NCBI RefSeq assembly: GCF_002287075.1
Contig: NZ_NSKE01000008.1
Location: 62,001 to 126,000 of the forward strand
Origin: Fodinibius salipaludis
Lineage (GTDB): Bacteria > Bacteroidota > Rhodothermia > Balneolales > Balneolaceae
Direction: 5' to 3'
DNA length: 64,000 nt
This document shows, in pieces, positions 56,515 through 64,000 of this stretch (position 1 is its first letter; every line of letters begins with the position of its first letter). The translations under genes were made by a program, and so were the position numbers. The notes beneath the pieces were generated by a model. It had not been told where the DNA came from and searched no databases. It was given only the letters and a program-made list of their open reading frames with translations.

Positions 56515-57612
56515 ATGGAAACCACGCATAAAGTCTTATTTGGCAATGCCAAAACAATGAAAGTTGATGACAATTCAGTTGATTTGGTAGTAACGTCTCC
56601 TCCATATCCAATGATTGAAATGTGGGATGAGCAATTTTCAAATATGAATCCCCAAATAGAGAAAGCTTTATATAATTCAGATGGAAGTCTTGCTTTTGAA
56701 TTAATGCATCAACAATTGGATGTTATTTGGAAAGAACTGTATCGGGTACTAAAGGAAGGAGGCATTGCTTGTATTAATATCGGAGATGCCACACGTAAAG
56801 TAGGAGATGATTTTCAGTTATACTCCAATCATGCACGTGTTGTAAAGGCATTTATTGATATTGGATTTAGTAACATGCCAAATATTTTATGGAGGAAGCA
56901 GACCAATGCTCCCAACAAGTTTATGGGGTCAGGGATGATGCCGCCAAGTGCTTATATAACATTGGAGCATGAATATGTGCTTGTTTTTCGTAAAGGTGGA
57001 AAGAGAAGTTTTTCATCAGATGAGAAATCGTTGCGAAGAGAAAGCGCTTATTTTTGGGAAGAAAGAAATAAATGGTTTTCTGATCTTTGGGAATTTAAAG
57101 GGATTCTACAAGATTTGGCTGATAAAAGCACAAGAGAAAGGAGTGGAGCATTTCCTTTTGAGCTTCCATACCGGTTTATCAATATGTTTTCTATAAAAAA
57201 AGATACTGTGCTTGATCCCTTTTTAGGGACAGGGACTACTTCTCTTGCTGCTCTTTGCACGGGTAGAAACAGTATTGGATATGAAATTGAAGAAGGTTTT
57301 AGAGATACAATTTTTTCTTTGTTGAACAATGATAGTATCAACATGCTAAATGACCGTATTCGGAAACGTATTTTAGATCATAAGGAGTTTGTAAAATCCC
57401 GATTAGCTGAAAAAGGTGATAATGCTTTTAAATATGAAAATGATCATTATGATTTTCCTGTGATTACAAAGCAAGAGAAACCCCTATTATTGAATTATTT
57501 AAAGACAATTGATCGGGAATCTAAAGATACGGTACAGTGTAAATATTTTGAAGAGGCCATGTTTGACTATCCTAAAGAGGGAACCCTTTTTGCAGAAGTG
57601 GAGCATGGATAG
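56515..57612 (+). CDS. Type II N4-cytosine/N6-adenine DNA methyltransferase (beta-class order)
   Basis: A 365-residue methyltransferase. Motif IV 'LVVTSPPYPMIEMWDEQ' is at about residues 26-42 and motif I 'LDPFLGTGTTSLAALCTG' near 230-247, so the order (IV then I) is the beta class; SPPY is typical of N4-cytosine enzymes. Start chosen at ATG 56515; a TTG at 56479 would add 12 residues. It is tail-to-tail with an MjaI-like endonuclease gene, 9 bp away, so it should protect CTAG sites if specificities match. The region is AT-rich compared with its neighbours. Confidence 0.88.
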   Translation: METTHKVLFGNAKTMKVDDNSVDLVVTSPPYPMIEMWDEQFSNMNPQIEKALYNSDGSLAFELMHQQLDVIWKELYRVLKEGGIACINIGDATRKVGDDFQLYSNHARVVKAFIDIGFSNMPNILWRKQTNAPNKFMGSGMMPPSAYITLEHEYVLVFRKGGKRSFSSDEKSLRRESAYFWEERNKWFSDLWEFKGILQDLADKSTRERSGAFPFELPYRFINMFSIKKDTVLDPFLGTGTTSLAALCTGRNSIGYEIEEGFRDTIFSLLNNDSINMLNDRIRKRILDHKEFVKSRLAEKGDNAFKYENDHYDFPVITKQEKPLLLNYLKTIDRESKDTVQCKYFEEAMFDYPKEGTLFAEVEHG

Positions 57613-57621
57613 CAAAGGTTA

Positions 57622-58203
57622 TTAAAAGTCATATTTGAATTTGATGCAGGTTTTTAGCTTTTCATAATAAACGATATCTACATCGATTTGCTCAGTTAAT
57701 CCCTTTTTAACTCGATAGGATGTTGGTTTAATACTAATGGGTTTATCACCAATATAGCCGTCAATACCTTTTGACTCATCTTGAGGAGTAGCAGGAGAGA
57801 AAGGTTTATTTTTCGATTCTGCAATTTTCTTTAAAATTGCTTCCTGAAAATTGAGCCCAGAGTAAGTATTGGCAATAATTAATTCCTCAACCCATGCTCG
57901 TATCATCTCTTCATCTATTTGTTGCATGGCTTCAGATAATTTGTCAATCATCTCAGCAATTTTTTGAGTTGCCTTATCAATAGCATCGGGATGTTTTTGA
58001 TTATACCATTTTCTCCATTCTTCCAAACTATTTCCATCAAATTCTTTTATAAGCTCAGTCATTTGGCCAACATACTTTGGCCGTGTAGCTTGTGAGTTTT
58101 GGTTAGCAAGGTTCATTAACTGAGTTGTATATTTAGGAAAATTTGGAGCATCAGTTACAATTGCTTTTTTAAGTTCGCTGTTTTTAATTTTGCCTTCTTT
58201 CAT
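57622..58203 (-). CDS. MjaI-like type II restriction endonuclease
   Basis: A 193-residue protein. The middle 'FPKYTTQLMNLANQNSQATR' and 'PKYVGQMTELIKEF', and the C-terminal 'ESKGIDGYIGDKPISIKP' match my memory of the MjaI family (CTAG-cutting enzyme of Methanocaldococcus jannaschii). A PD-(D/E)xK-like core can be read as Asp in 'GIDG' and Lys in 'SIKP', with Ser where Glu is usual. It is convergent with a beta-class methyltransferase. Together they form a compact R-M unit. Low G+C suggests it arrived by transfer. Confidence 0.75.
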   Translation of the reverse strand: MKEGKIKNSELKKAIVTDAPNFPKYTTQLMNLANQNSQATRPKYVGQMTELIKEFDGNSLEEWRKWYNQKHPDAIDKATQKIAEMIDKLSEAMQQIDEEMIRAWVEELIIANTYSGLNFQEAILKKIAESKNKPFSPATPQDESKGIDGYIGDKPISIKPTSYRVKKGLTEQIDVDIVYYEKLKTCIKFKYDF

Positions 58204-58284
58204 AATATTGATATTTGATTTAGTGATGCTTTAGAAATTTAAAGGCTTGTATGATATTGATTAGGAGGGCGAATATAAAAGTTT

Positions 58285-58313
58285 AATATTGCGACACTAA
58301 TATTAGCAATATT
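58285..58313. promoter_or_regulatory. Inverted repeat upstream of the aldolase gene
   Basis: Arms AATATTGC (58285-58292) and GCAATATT (58306-58313) are perfect 8-bp reverse complements separated by 13 bp. They lie in an AT-rich 207-bp gap, about 100 bp before the fbaB start and about 80 bp before the start of the divergent endonuclease gene. A regulator site is possible, for either gene. Nothing else supports it. Confidence 0.35.
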
Positions 58314-58410
58314 TAATTGCTGATATCAACGTCGAAAATTGTTATAATAATCTTGACTTATATTTACCTTTTAAAACAAAATAATTTTAGTTAAACCCGG
58401 GAGCTACGCT

Positions 58411-59487
58411 ATGGCTTTAGCAAAAAAAAGTATTGAAGAGTTACTTGGTGATGAAGCAGAAGATCTGCTAACACACGAGTGCGAGACTATTTCAAAAGAC
58501 AAGTTGCATTTACCGAGCCCAACATATGTTGATGATATGCTTGGTGGATCTGATCGAAACCCACGTGTGTTGCGAAGCTTACAGACTTTGTTAGATAACG
58601 GTCGATTAGGTGGAACAGGATACCTGTCCATTTTGCCTGTTGATCAAGGTGTTGAGCACTCGGGCGGAGCTTCATTTGCGCCTAATCCTGATTATTTTGA
58701 TCCGGAGAAAATTGTGAAACTTGCTATTGAGGGAGGATGCAACGGAGTGGCATCCACATTTGGCGTGTTGGGATCTGTTGCTCGTAAATATGCTCACAAA
58801 ATTCCTTTTATTGTCAAAATCAATCACAACGAGCTGATGACCTACCCCAATGAGTACAATCAGATTATGTTTGGCTCGGTTGAGCGTGCTTTTGATATGG
58901 GAGCTGTTGCCGTAGGAGCGACAATTTATTTTGGATCCAAAGAATCGAGCCGGCAAATTCAGGAAGTGTCCAAGGCCTTTGAACGGGCACATGAGCTGGG
59001 AATGGCTACTATACTTTGGTGCTACACACGAAACTCAGCCTTTAAAGTAGATGGTGAAGATTATCATGCAGCCGCTGACCTTACCGGTCAGGCGAATCAT
59101 TTAGGTGTTACCATGCAGGCGGATATCATCAAACAAAAACAGCCAACAACCAATGGAGGGTATAAGGCACTTAATATGGGTGATTCTTCATACGGTAAGT
59201 TGGATGAAGATATTTATGATAAGCTTTCCAGCGATCATCCCATCGATTTAACACGCTACCAGGTGGCCAATGACTATATGGGGCGCGCGGGGCTGATTAA
59301 CTCGGGTGGTTCTTCTGGGAAAAATGATTTTGCCCAGGCTGTACGTACAGCTGTGATCAACAAGCGTGCCGGTGGAATGGGACTTATAAGTGGTCGAAAG
59401 GCATTTCAGCGTCCCATGGAAGAAGGCATTCAATTGTTGAATTTTATTCAGGATGTTTACCTCGATGACGATATTACGGTAGCATAA
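58411..59487 (+). CDS. fbaB: Class I fructose-bisphosphate aldolase (DhnA/FbaB type)
   Basis: A 358-residue aldolase of the archaeal/bacterial class I type, which uses a Schiff-base lysine rather than metal. Motifs are '[20 protein letters not shown]' (about 72-91), '[13 protein letters not shown]' with a lysine near 138, '[11 protein letters not shown]' and '[13 protein letters not shown]', and '[19 protein letters not shown]' phosphate-binding segment. Its role is in glycolysis and gluconeogenesis. ATG 58411 is well placed. A strong terminator follows, so it is probably monocistronic. Confidence 0.93.
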   Translation: MALAKKSIEELLGDEAEDLLTHECETISKDKLHLPSPTYVDDMLGGSDRNPRVLRSLQTLLDNGRLGGTGYLSILPVDQGVEHSGGASFAPNPDYFDPEKIVKLAIEGGCNGVASTFGVLGSVARKYAHKIPFIVKINHNELMTYPNEYNQIMFGSVERAFDMGAVAVGATIYFGSKESSRQIQEVSKAFERAHELGMATILWCYTRNSAFKVDGEDYHAAADLTGQANHLGVTMQADIIKQKQPTTNGGYKALNMGDSSYGKLDEDIYDKLSSDHPIDLTRYQVANDYMGRAGLINSGGSSGKNDFAQAVRTAVINKRAGGMGLISGRKAFQRPMEEGIQLLNFIQDVYLDDDITVA

Positions 59488-59504
59488 CTATTCTACCTGT
59501 TTTT

Positions 59505-59538
59505 AGGCCTTATGGAGGTTTTCCATAAGGCCTTTTTT
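59505..59538 (+). terminator. Intrinsic terminator after the aldolase gene
   Basis: A perfect 12-bp stem, AGGCCTTATGGA (59505-59516) and TCCATAAGGCCT (59522-59533), with a 5-nt loop and a run of six T (59533-59538). It lies 17 bp after the aldolase stop and on the correct strand. This is the clearest intrinsic terminator of the window. Confidence 0.9.
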
Positions 59539-59654
59539 ATGAAATGAAAACAATCTAAATTCGTTTTGTGGAGTAGATCACGTGTTTTCGTTGATTTATA
59601 GCACGTCCCCAGAGATAGAAATAGATACTTAATTCTACTGTAGAACTACTTTTT

Positions 59655-60737
59655 TTGTCTAATAAAGAAGAGCACATACAAGAGGATCCAAACCGGTATT
59701 TTTCTAAAAAATATCTCTTTATTTCTATTGGGCTTAGTGTAGCAACCATGGCATTTGTCATTTGGCTCACTTATACGCCCGGAGTGTTAACTCACCTTAA
59801 GGCAAAGAGGCTGCCCGGACTTATTATTGCAATTGTTGTCTCTTTCATGCGATTGGGGTTTTCAGCTGCAAAGATCAGGTATCTATCGGAAAAAGTGCTT
59901 GACTGGATGGGATCGTTCAGAGTAATGCTGAGTTGGGATTTTACGTCTTCGATTACACCGTCGGTTGTAGGTGGAGCGCCCATGGCCACTTATGCAATGA
60001 CAAAAGAGGGATTCAATTTCGGACAATCTACGGCTATCATGCTTTTTAGCCTGCTCCTTGATCAGCTTTGGTTCGCTTTGGCTGTGCCTATTTTATTGAT
60101 TTCGGGAATTTTCTTCGAGGTAGTTCCCAGTAATACCGGATTTATTGGCCATGCTTCAATGATGTTGCTATATATTGGTTTATTAAGTTATGCCGGTTTG
60201 ATGGCCTACGGCGTGCTCAAAAATCCCAATGCAATTCGCAAGGTTGTACACTGGTTATTAAAGCTTCCATTTTTACGTCGTTGGAAAGATACTGTTGCCG
60301 GTGAGATTGATAACCTTGTTGAGTACGCCCACGAACTCCGTAAGAAACCCAAAAGCTTTCTGCTCAAGGCATTCTTTCTCTCCACCATGTCGTGGTTGTG
60401 CAGGATTGCCCTGCCGACTATTGTAGTGCTGAGTTTATTGCCTGCTGATGTTATCTTATCGGTTCTGCGTAGCCTGGCAATGAATCTTGCCTTCCTTATT
60501 ATGCCGACTCCGGGAGGCAGTGGTGGTGTTGAGGGATTGTTCGCCATTTTCCAAGGACCGCTTATGGATCGTAAGGCCTTTATTGGATTAGCCGTTTTTG
60601 CCTGGCGGGTTATCAGTTATTATATCAGTATCGGTTTGGGAATGATGGCGACAACTTGGTACATCAACCGTTCCATGGTAGATACGCTGAGTGATGAGGC
60701 GGCCAAAGAAAAGATTGAAAGCGATTTACCATCCTAA
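59655..60737 (+). CDS. Lysylphosphatidylglycerol-synthase TM-region (YbhN/UPF0104) flippase-like protein
   Basis: A 360-residue polytopic membrane protein with eight or so helices ('LFISIGLSVATMAFVIWLTY', 'GLIIAIVVSFMRLGFSA', 'SSITPSVVGGAPMATYAM', 'LNLAFLIMPTPGGSGGVEGLF'), which matches the LPG_synthase_TM family. The 'TPGGSGGVEG' loop is characteristic. The MprF-like synthase domain is missing, so this is a flippase-like half or an uncharacterised exporter. Start is TTG 59655; no ATG gives the full first helix. It is 15 bp upstream of radA and probably co-transcribed with it. Confidence 0.85.
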   Translation: MSNKEEHIQEDPNRYFSKKYLFISIGLSVATMAFVIWLTYTPGVLTHLKAKRLPGLIIAIVVSFMRLGFSAAKIRYLSEKVLDWMGSFRVMLSWDFTSSITPSVVGGAPMATYAMTKEGFNFGQSTAIMLFSLLLDQLWFALAVPILLISGIFFEVVPSNTGFIGHASMMLLYIGLLSYAGLMAYGVLKNPNAIRKVVHWLLKLPFLRRWKDTVAGEIDNLVEYAHELRKKPKSFLLKAFFLSTMSWLCRIALPTIVVLSLLPADVILSVLRSLAMNLAFLIMPTPGGSGGVEGLFAIFQGPLMDRKAFIGLAVFAWRVISYYISIGLGMMATTWYINRSMVDTLSDEAAKEKIESDLPS

Positions 60738-60752
60738 AATAAAGCATTATTT

Positions 60753-62117
60753 ATGCCTAAAGATCGGATACAATATGTTTGTGGGGACTGTGGACACACT
60801 TCGACTAAGTGGTTGGGGAACTGTCCCAACTGCGGCGCGTGGCATACGTTTAAGGAATTTACGGTGGAGCGAAAGACGAAGTCCGAAAAAGAGCATAAAG
60901 GCAAAGTTGATGGAATTGAGGATTCTCAGCCGCCGCAAAAGCTCGACGATATTGATATGGATTCCCAAGAGCGGTTTTTGAGCAATATCCAAGAGTTTGA
61001 TCGCGTGTTGGGCGGTGGGTTTGTCTCCGGATCTTTTGTGCTGATTGGTGGTGATCCCGGCATTGGGAAAAGCACGCTCACGCTACAGATTGGAAAAGCA
61101 CGACCCGATTTAGAGATACTCTACTGTGCAGGAGAGGAGTCGGCGGGACAAATAAAACAGCGCGCAAAGCGATTGGGCGTCAGTTCAGATAATTTCTATA
61201 TCTATACTGAAACCGATATCAATAAAGTGCTTAAAGAAGCACAAAAACTGGATCCGGACCTATTAGTTGTTGATTCTATTCAGACAGTTTATCGTACCGA
61301 GCTGACGAGTATGGCAGGCAGTATACAACAGGTCAAGGAGTGTGCTGCGCTGTTGCAGCAGCTGGCTAAAAAGCAGGATATCACCACGCTGGTGATTGGT
61401 CATGTAACGAAGGAGGGAACTATTGCTGGTCCGCGCGTGCTGGAGCACATGGTTGATACCGTGCTTCAGTTCGAAGGTGACAGCAATTATAACTACCGGA
61501 TGTTGCGTAGTATTAAAAACCGATTCGGTCCGGCGCAGGAGGTGGGAGTCTTTGAAATGAAGGAATCGGGCTTGGAAGATGTACTAAATCCATCCCAGCT
61601 GTTTCTTTCGGAGTATAACAGCAAGGTGAGTGGTAATGCTGTTATTTGCTCGATTGAGGGTTCTCGTCCGCTTTTGGTGGAAGTACAGGCATTGGTAACG
61701 CCCAGTAACTATGGAACGCCGCAGCGCACGGCTACGGGTTTTGACTATCGTCGCTTGTCGTTATTGCTTGCGGTGTTAGAAAAGCGGGGCGGCTATCAGT
61801 TTTCAGGGCAGGATGTGTATCTGAATATAGCGGGTGGACTGAAAGTGAATGATCCGGCCGCTGATTTAGGAGTGACCATGGCACTGGTATCCAGCTTTTT
61901 GGATAAACCGATTTCTAATAAAGTCGCATTTTTAGGTGAGGTGGGATTGGGAGGAGAAGTGCGTACGGTAAATAAAATTGATCATCGGCTGACAGAGATC
62001 AATAAATTGGGGTTTGGTCATGCAATTATTCCCCAATCGAATGTCGTAGAGAGTAATAATGATCTGAAAACCAGTGGGGTTACCAATATTTCATCAGCGA
62101 TAAAAAAAGCTCTTTAG
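60753..62117 (+). CDS. radA: DNA repair protein RadA (branch-migration helicase)
   Basis: A 454-residue RadA. The zinc finger 'VCGDCGHTSTKWLGNCPNCG' is at residues 8-27, then Walker A 'GGDPGIGKSTLTLQI' near 103, 'LLVVDSIQTV' (Walker B) near 170, the RadA-specific 'SIKNRFGPAQEVGVFEM' near 252, and a C-terminal Lon-protease-like domain ('LNIAGGLKVNDPAADLGV', 'FLGEVGLGGEVR'). It extends D-loops made by RecA. It is downstream of the flippase-like gene, and its stop codon lies in the stem of the terminator. Confidence 0.96.
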   Translation: MPKDRIQYVCGDCGHTSTKWLGNCPNCGAWHTFKEFTVERKTKSEKEHKGKVDGIEDSQPPQKLDDIDMDSQERFLSNIQEFDRVLGGGFVSGSFVLIGGDPGIGKSTLTLQIGKARPDLEILYCAGEESAGQIKQRAKRLGVSSDNFYIYTETDINKVLKEAQKLDPDLLVVDSIQTVYRTELTSMAGSIQQVKECAALLQQLAKKQDITTLVIGHVTKEGTIAGPRVLEHMVDTVLQFEGDSNYNYRMLRSIKNRFGPAQEVGVFEMKESGLEDVLNPSQLFLSEYNSKVSGNAVICSIEGSRPLLVEVQALVTPSNYGTPQRTATGFDYRRLSLLLAVLEKRGGYQFSGQDVYLNIAGGLKVNDPAADLGVTMALVSSFLDKPISNKVAFLGEVGLGGEVRTVNKIDHRLTEINKLGFGHAIIPQSNVVESNNDLKTSGVTNISSAIKKAL

Positions 62118-62136
62118 CATAAGCTAAAGAGCTTTT
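62105..62136. terminator. Bidirectional terminator between radA and rpsU
   Basis: A perfect 14-bp stem: AAAAGCTCTTTAGC (62105-62118), loop ATAA, GCTAAAGAGCTTTT (62123-62136). On the plus strand it ends in TTTT and on the minus strand it also ends in a T-run (complement of the A-run from 62102), so it fits both convergent genes. The radA TAG (62115-62117) is inside the left arm. Confidence 0.85.
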
Positions 62137-62154
62137 CAAGATCGCAATATATTT

Positions 62155-62349
62155 TTAGTACTGGTTGCGCTCTCGTCGGCGTTGTTCACGGATACTTTTC
62201 TTCAAAGCCTCGCGACGTTCTTTCGAAGGCTTGGTATACTGTTGATTCTCTTTGTATTCGTTGAGAATACGTGAACGTGCAACCAGTTTTTTGAACCGGT
62301 TAACGGCTCGATCAATGCTCTCGTTATCTTTTACTTTAACTCCAACCAT
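62155..62349 (-). CDS. rpsU: 30S ribosomal protein S21
   Basis: A 64-residue basic protein: 'VGVKVKDNESIDRAVNRFKK' at the start, then 'RSRILNEYKENQQYTKPSKE' and an Arg/Lys-rich tail 'RREALKKSIREQRRRERNQY'. This matches bS21, which sits near the anti-Shine-Dalgarno end of 16S rRNA. It is a single gene, convergent with radA, and its likely promoter lies in the 117-bp gap to 62467. Size and composition are normal. Confidence 0.95.
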   Translation of the reverse strand: MVGVKVKDNESIDRAVNRFKKLVARSRILNEYKENQQYTKPSKERREALKKSIREQRRRERNQY

Positions 62350-62466
62350 ATAATATAAATTGTTTTGCTTTCAATTCTCGGACGCGAAATATAAGGATTC
62401 TTTTGTAAATGTACATACCTATAACAAAGAAAAATTATAGATCATTTCTACCACTTTGTAGTAGTT

Positions 62467-63093
62467 TTAGTAAACAGTAATATTTATACCAACTGAGAAC
62501 TCAAAGCCTGCACCATAAAAGTGATTTTTCCCTTTGGCATGATATGACCGTACTGATCCATTCTCCCACCGATCCGTAATTTCAGTAACGGTTCTTGTAT
62601 GACTTGAGATAAATCGGTACCCGGCTTTAGAAATAAGAGAAATATAATTGGAGATTTGCCAATCCCATTCCAGATAAGGTTGTAATGCCTCTTGATATTC
62701 CTCTTCCAGTGTTGCTCCCAAAACAACATCATTTTGATACCTGCCCAATTTAAAACGCCCTAATTCTACGCCGGTTTTAAACCAGTGAGATTTTCCTTTG
62801 TACATAAAATAGGCGGGGCTAATGCCATAAGAGTAATCTATGGTGCTGTTTCGCCCCGTTGTGATAAACATTCCCAGCTCAACAGGTGCAATATCGGGCT
62901 CATGAATGAGGAGTTTAAATGCAGTTGAAGTGGTATTCGAAAATGAATTGTTATTAATTTCAAATGTAGGCTGATACGATTGCGCGAGACCTATTTTAAA
63001 ATATCTTTCGTTTTGGTCTTGTTCTTGTGCATAAGTAAAGATTGGAATGATTATTAGAAAAAGTAATAAGGTAAAGGCATGCAAGTTCTTCAT
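62467..63093 (-). CDS. Exported beta-barrel-like protein, unknown (first)
   Basis: A 208-residue protein with a signal peptide ('FTLLLFLIIIPIFTYAQ') and alternating hydrophobic/polar strands ('FKIGLAQSYQPTF', 'VELGMFITTGRN', 'WFKTGVELGRFKLGRY', 'YISLISKAGYRFISS') ending 'FSVGINITVY', where the terminal aromatic is typical of outer-membrane barrels. No family is recognised. It shares style with the next upstream gene (39 bp gap), so the two may form a pair. Confidence 0.75.
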   Translation of the reverse strand: MKNLHAFTLLLFLIIIPIFTYAQEQDQNERYFKIGLAQSYQPTFEINNNSFSNTTSTAFKLLIHEPDIAPVELGMFITTGRNSTIDYSYGISPAYFMYKGKSHWFKTGVELGRFKLGRYQNDVVLGATLEEEYQEALQPYLEWDWQISNYISLISKAGYRFISSHTRTVTEITDRWENGSVRSYHAKGKNHFYGAGFEFSVGINITVY

Positions 63094-63132
63094 TATAAAT
63101 TAATCCTTATTATTTAGGACCGTTGTTCATCC

Positions 63133-63849
63133 CTAAAAGTTAAATAATACATTGAAAGTGAGCGTACCTGTTGAATGCTCGTGGGTAAAATTATACCGCA
63201 GTCGATATTGAGGCTTGGCTGTAATAGAAAACGATTCGCCGATATTAAATTTCGTATCTAATCCCAACTGCGGACCGGCGACAAAGCCATCAAATCCCTG
63301 CCGTAAATTTGCTGATGAATATACTGGAGGTCGATAACTTCCAATTCCTATCAGTGCGCCAATATTTGGGAAGAAGGTGATAGCTTTTGATATGCTTAGT
63401 GGTTTATACAGTGATGATACTCCTAAAGCGGATGTCAGAGAAGGATCTTGCGGTGCTTCATATCCTTCTAAATTGAGATTAATGGCCTGATACATAGATA
63501 TTTCATTGCGTAATAGCACTCCGTTTTTCCAATAACTGGTTTGTCCCGCTGTGAGGCCAAGGTTGAGAATAGAAAGTTGTATTGTGGACGCATCCATTAG
63601 AATATTTGATTCAGTGTTTAATAATTCGGAATGCAGGCTCAGATCATATCTGTTGTTAAATCGATACCCAATGGCCGGACCAATAAGTTGCGTATCTTCA
63701 AAAATACCGCCCCGCAGATACAAAGATTCTACCACCGGAGTAAAAAAGCCCGAATCATCTTCATAGGTAGTTTGACCTTGTGTAACAGTTGCGGTAGTTA
63801 ACAGGACAAAAAATAGGAGGGTCGTAACAGTGATTTTCGCACATCTCAT
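63133..63849 (-). CDS. Exported beta-barrel-like protein, unknown (second)
   Basis: A 238-residue protein with a signal peptide ('TLLFFVLLTTATVTQGQ') and amphipathic strands ('LYLRGGIFEDTQLIGPAIGY', 'YDLSLHSELL', 'FSITAKPQYRLRYNF') ending 'LTFNVLFNF', a final aromatic that is a beta-signal typical of outer-membrane barrels. No family recognised. It is upstream of the similarly built gene at 62467, and both may be envelope proteins co-transcribed on the minus strand. Confidence 0.75.
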   Translation of the reverse strand: MRCAKITVTTLLFFVLLTTATVTQGQTTYEDDSGFFTPVVESLYLRGGIFEDTQLIGPAIGYRFNNRYDLSLHSELLNTESNILMDASTIQLSILNLGLTAGQTSYWKNGVLLRNEISMYQAINLNLEGYEAPQDPSLTSALGVSSLYKPLSISKAITFFPNIGALIGIGSYRPPVYSSANLRQGFDGFVAGPQLGLDTKFNIGESFSITAKPQYRLRYNFTHEHSTGTLTFNVLFNF

Positions 63850-63937
63850 GTTGATGATATTTTGGGATAAATAAGTAGCGTCTGTTTAATAATTAATGGT
63901 TTTTAAATATTAATAAATTCGAGAGGGAGGAGAAAGT

Positions 63938-64000
63938 TTAATCCAGCACTATCGGATTCTTGATAAACTTTTCAGGGATTTCATCTTGGTTTATCCCCAA
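63938..64000 (-). CDS. C-terminal end of an unidentified gene, cut by window edge
   Basis: The minus frame is open from the right edge to TAA at 63938, giving 'LGINQDEIPEKFIKNPIVLD' as the last 20 residues. It is too short to identify. The position, 88 bp before the next gene on the same strand, suits a real gene end, but a chance open frame of this length is quite possible. Confidence 0.35.
   Translation of the reverse strand: MGINQDEIPEKFIKNPIVLD

Overview
The window looks like a chromosome segment of a bacterium in the Bacteroidota/Rhodothermota/Balneolota assemblage, most probably Balneolia-like. This is inferred from gene content and style: moderate G+C, almost no Shine-Dalgarno sequences, several GTG/TTG starts, S9B dipeptidyl peptidase and M14 peptidase exoproteins, DUF3109, DUF3857, BadF-type kinase, tryptophan 2,3-dioxygenase/kynureninase, and Bacteroidota-like palindromic dispersed repeats. 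No rRNA, tRNA, CRISPR array, intact transposase or prophage gene was seen.

Layout. 0-2.8 kb: the elongasome operon mreB-mreC-mreD-mrdA (minus; mrdA cut by the left edge). 2.9-8.0 kb: purH-purN, then recA-recX-AI-2E family permease. 8.2-10.2 kb: tryptophan catabolism (kynA-kynU). 10.3-14.5 kb: BadF kinase-tatD, pdxB, pyrimidine-nucleoside phosphorylase and a broken TauE/SafE permease. 15.0-21.2 kb: a PspA gene with two undescribed coiled-coil partners, an enoyl-CoA hydratase, a CNNM/CBS membrane protein and a AAA ATPase. 21.3-28.4 kb: a TetR-TolC-HlyD-ABC-ABC-permease-permease efflux locus with a 16-bp-arm palindromic operator candidate and a small palindromic element inserted inside the operon. 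28.5-29.7 kb: pheA.

29.7-33.25 kb is the accessory, decaying part of the window. It holds two ~210-bp copies of a long hairpin element, a DUF308 membrane protein, a degraded partial copy of the pheA ACT region joined to a degraded second gene, a frameshifted DUF2971 gene and a perfect 20-bp hairpin. From 33.25 kb housekeeping genes resume: xseA, pyrC, a DUF3857 protein, tsaB, M14 peptidase, an AccD lacking its zinc-ribbon cysteines, dipeptidyl peptidase IV, obg, dprA, DUF3109, rpoN, an unusual multi-TM protein, an Lrp regulator, serS, a DUF432-MscS pair, DUF72 and dusB. At 56.5-58.2 kb sits an AT-rich type II restriction-modification module (N4-cytosine-type methyltransferase plus MjaI-like endonuclease). 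The window ends with class I aldolase, a flippase-like protein, radA, rpsU and two outer-membrane beta-barrel-like proteins.

The most rewarding points for follow-up are the PspA partner cluster, the long hairpin repeats with the debris between them, the zinc-less AccD, the MjaI-type R-M module, the DUF432-MscS pair, and the 501-residue protein that joins a barrel-like exported domain to several membrane helices.
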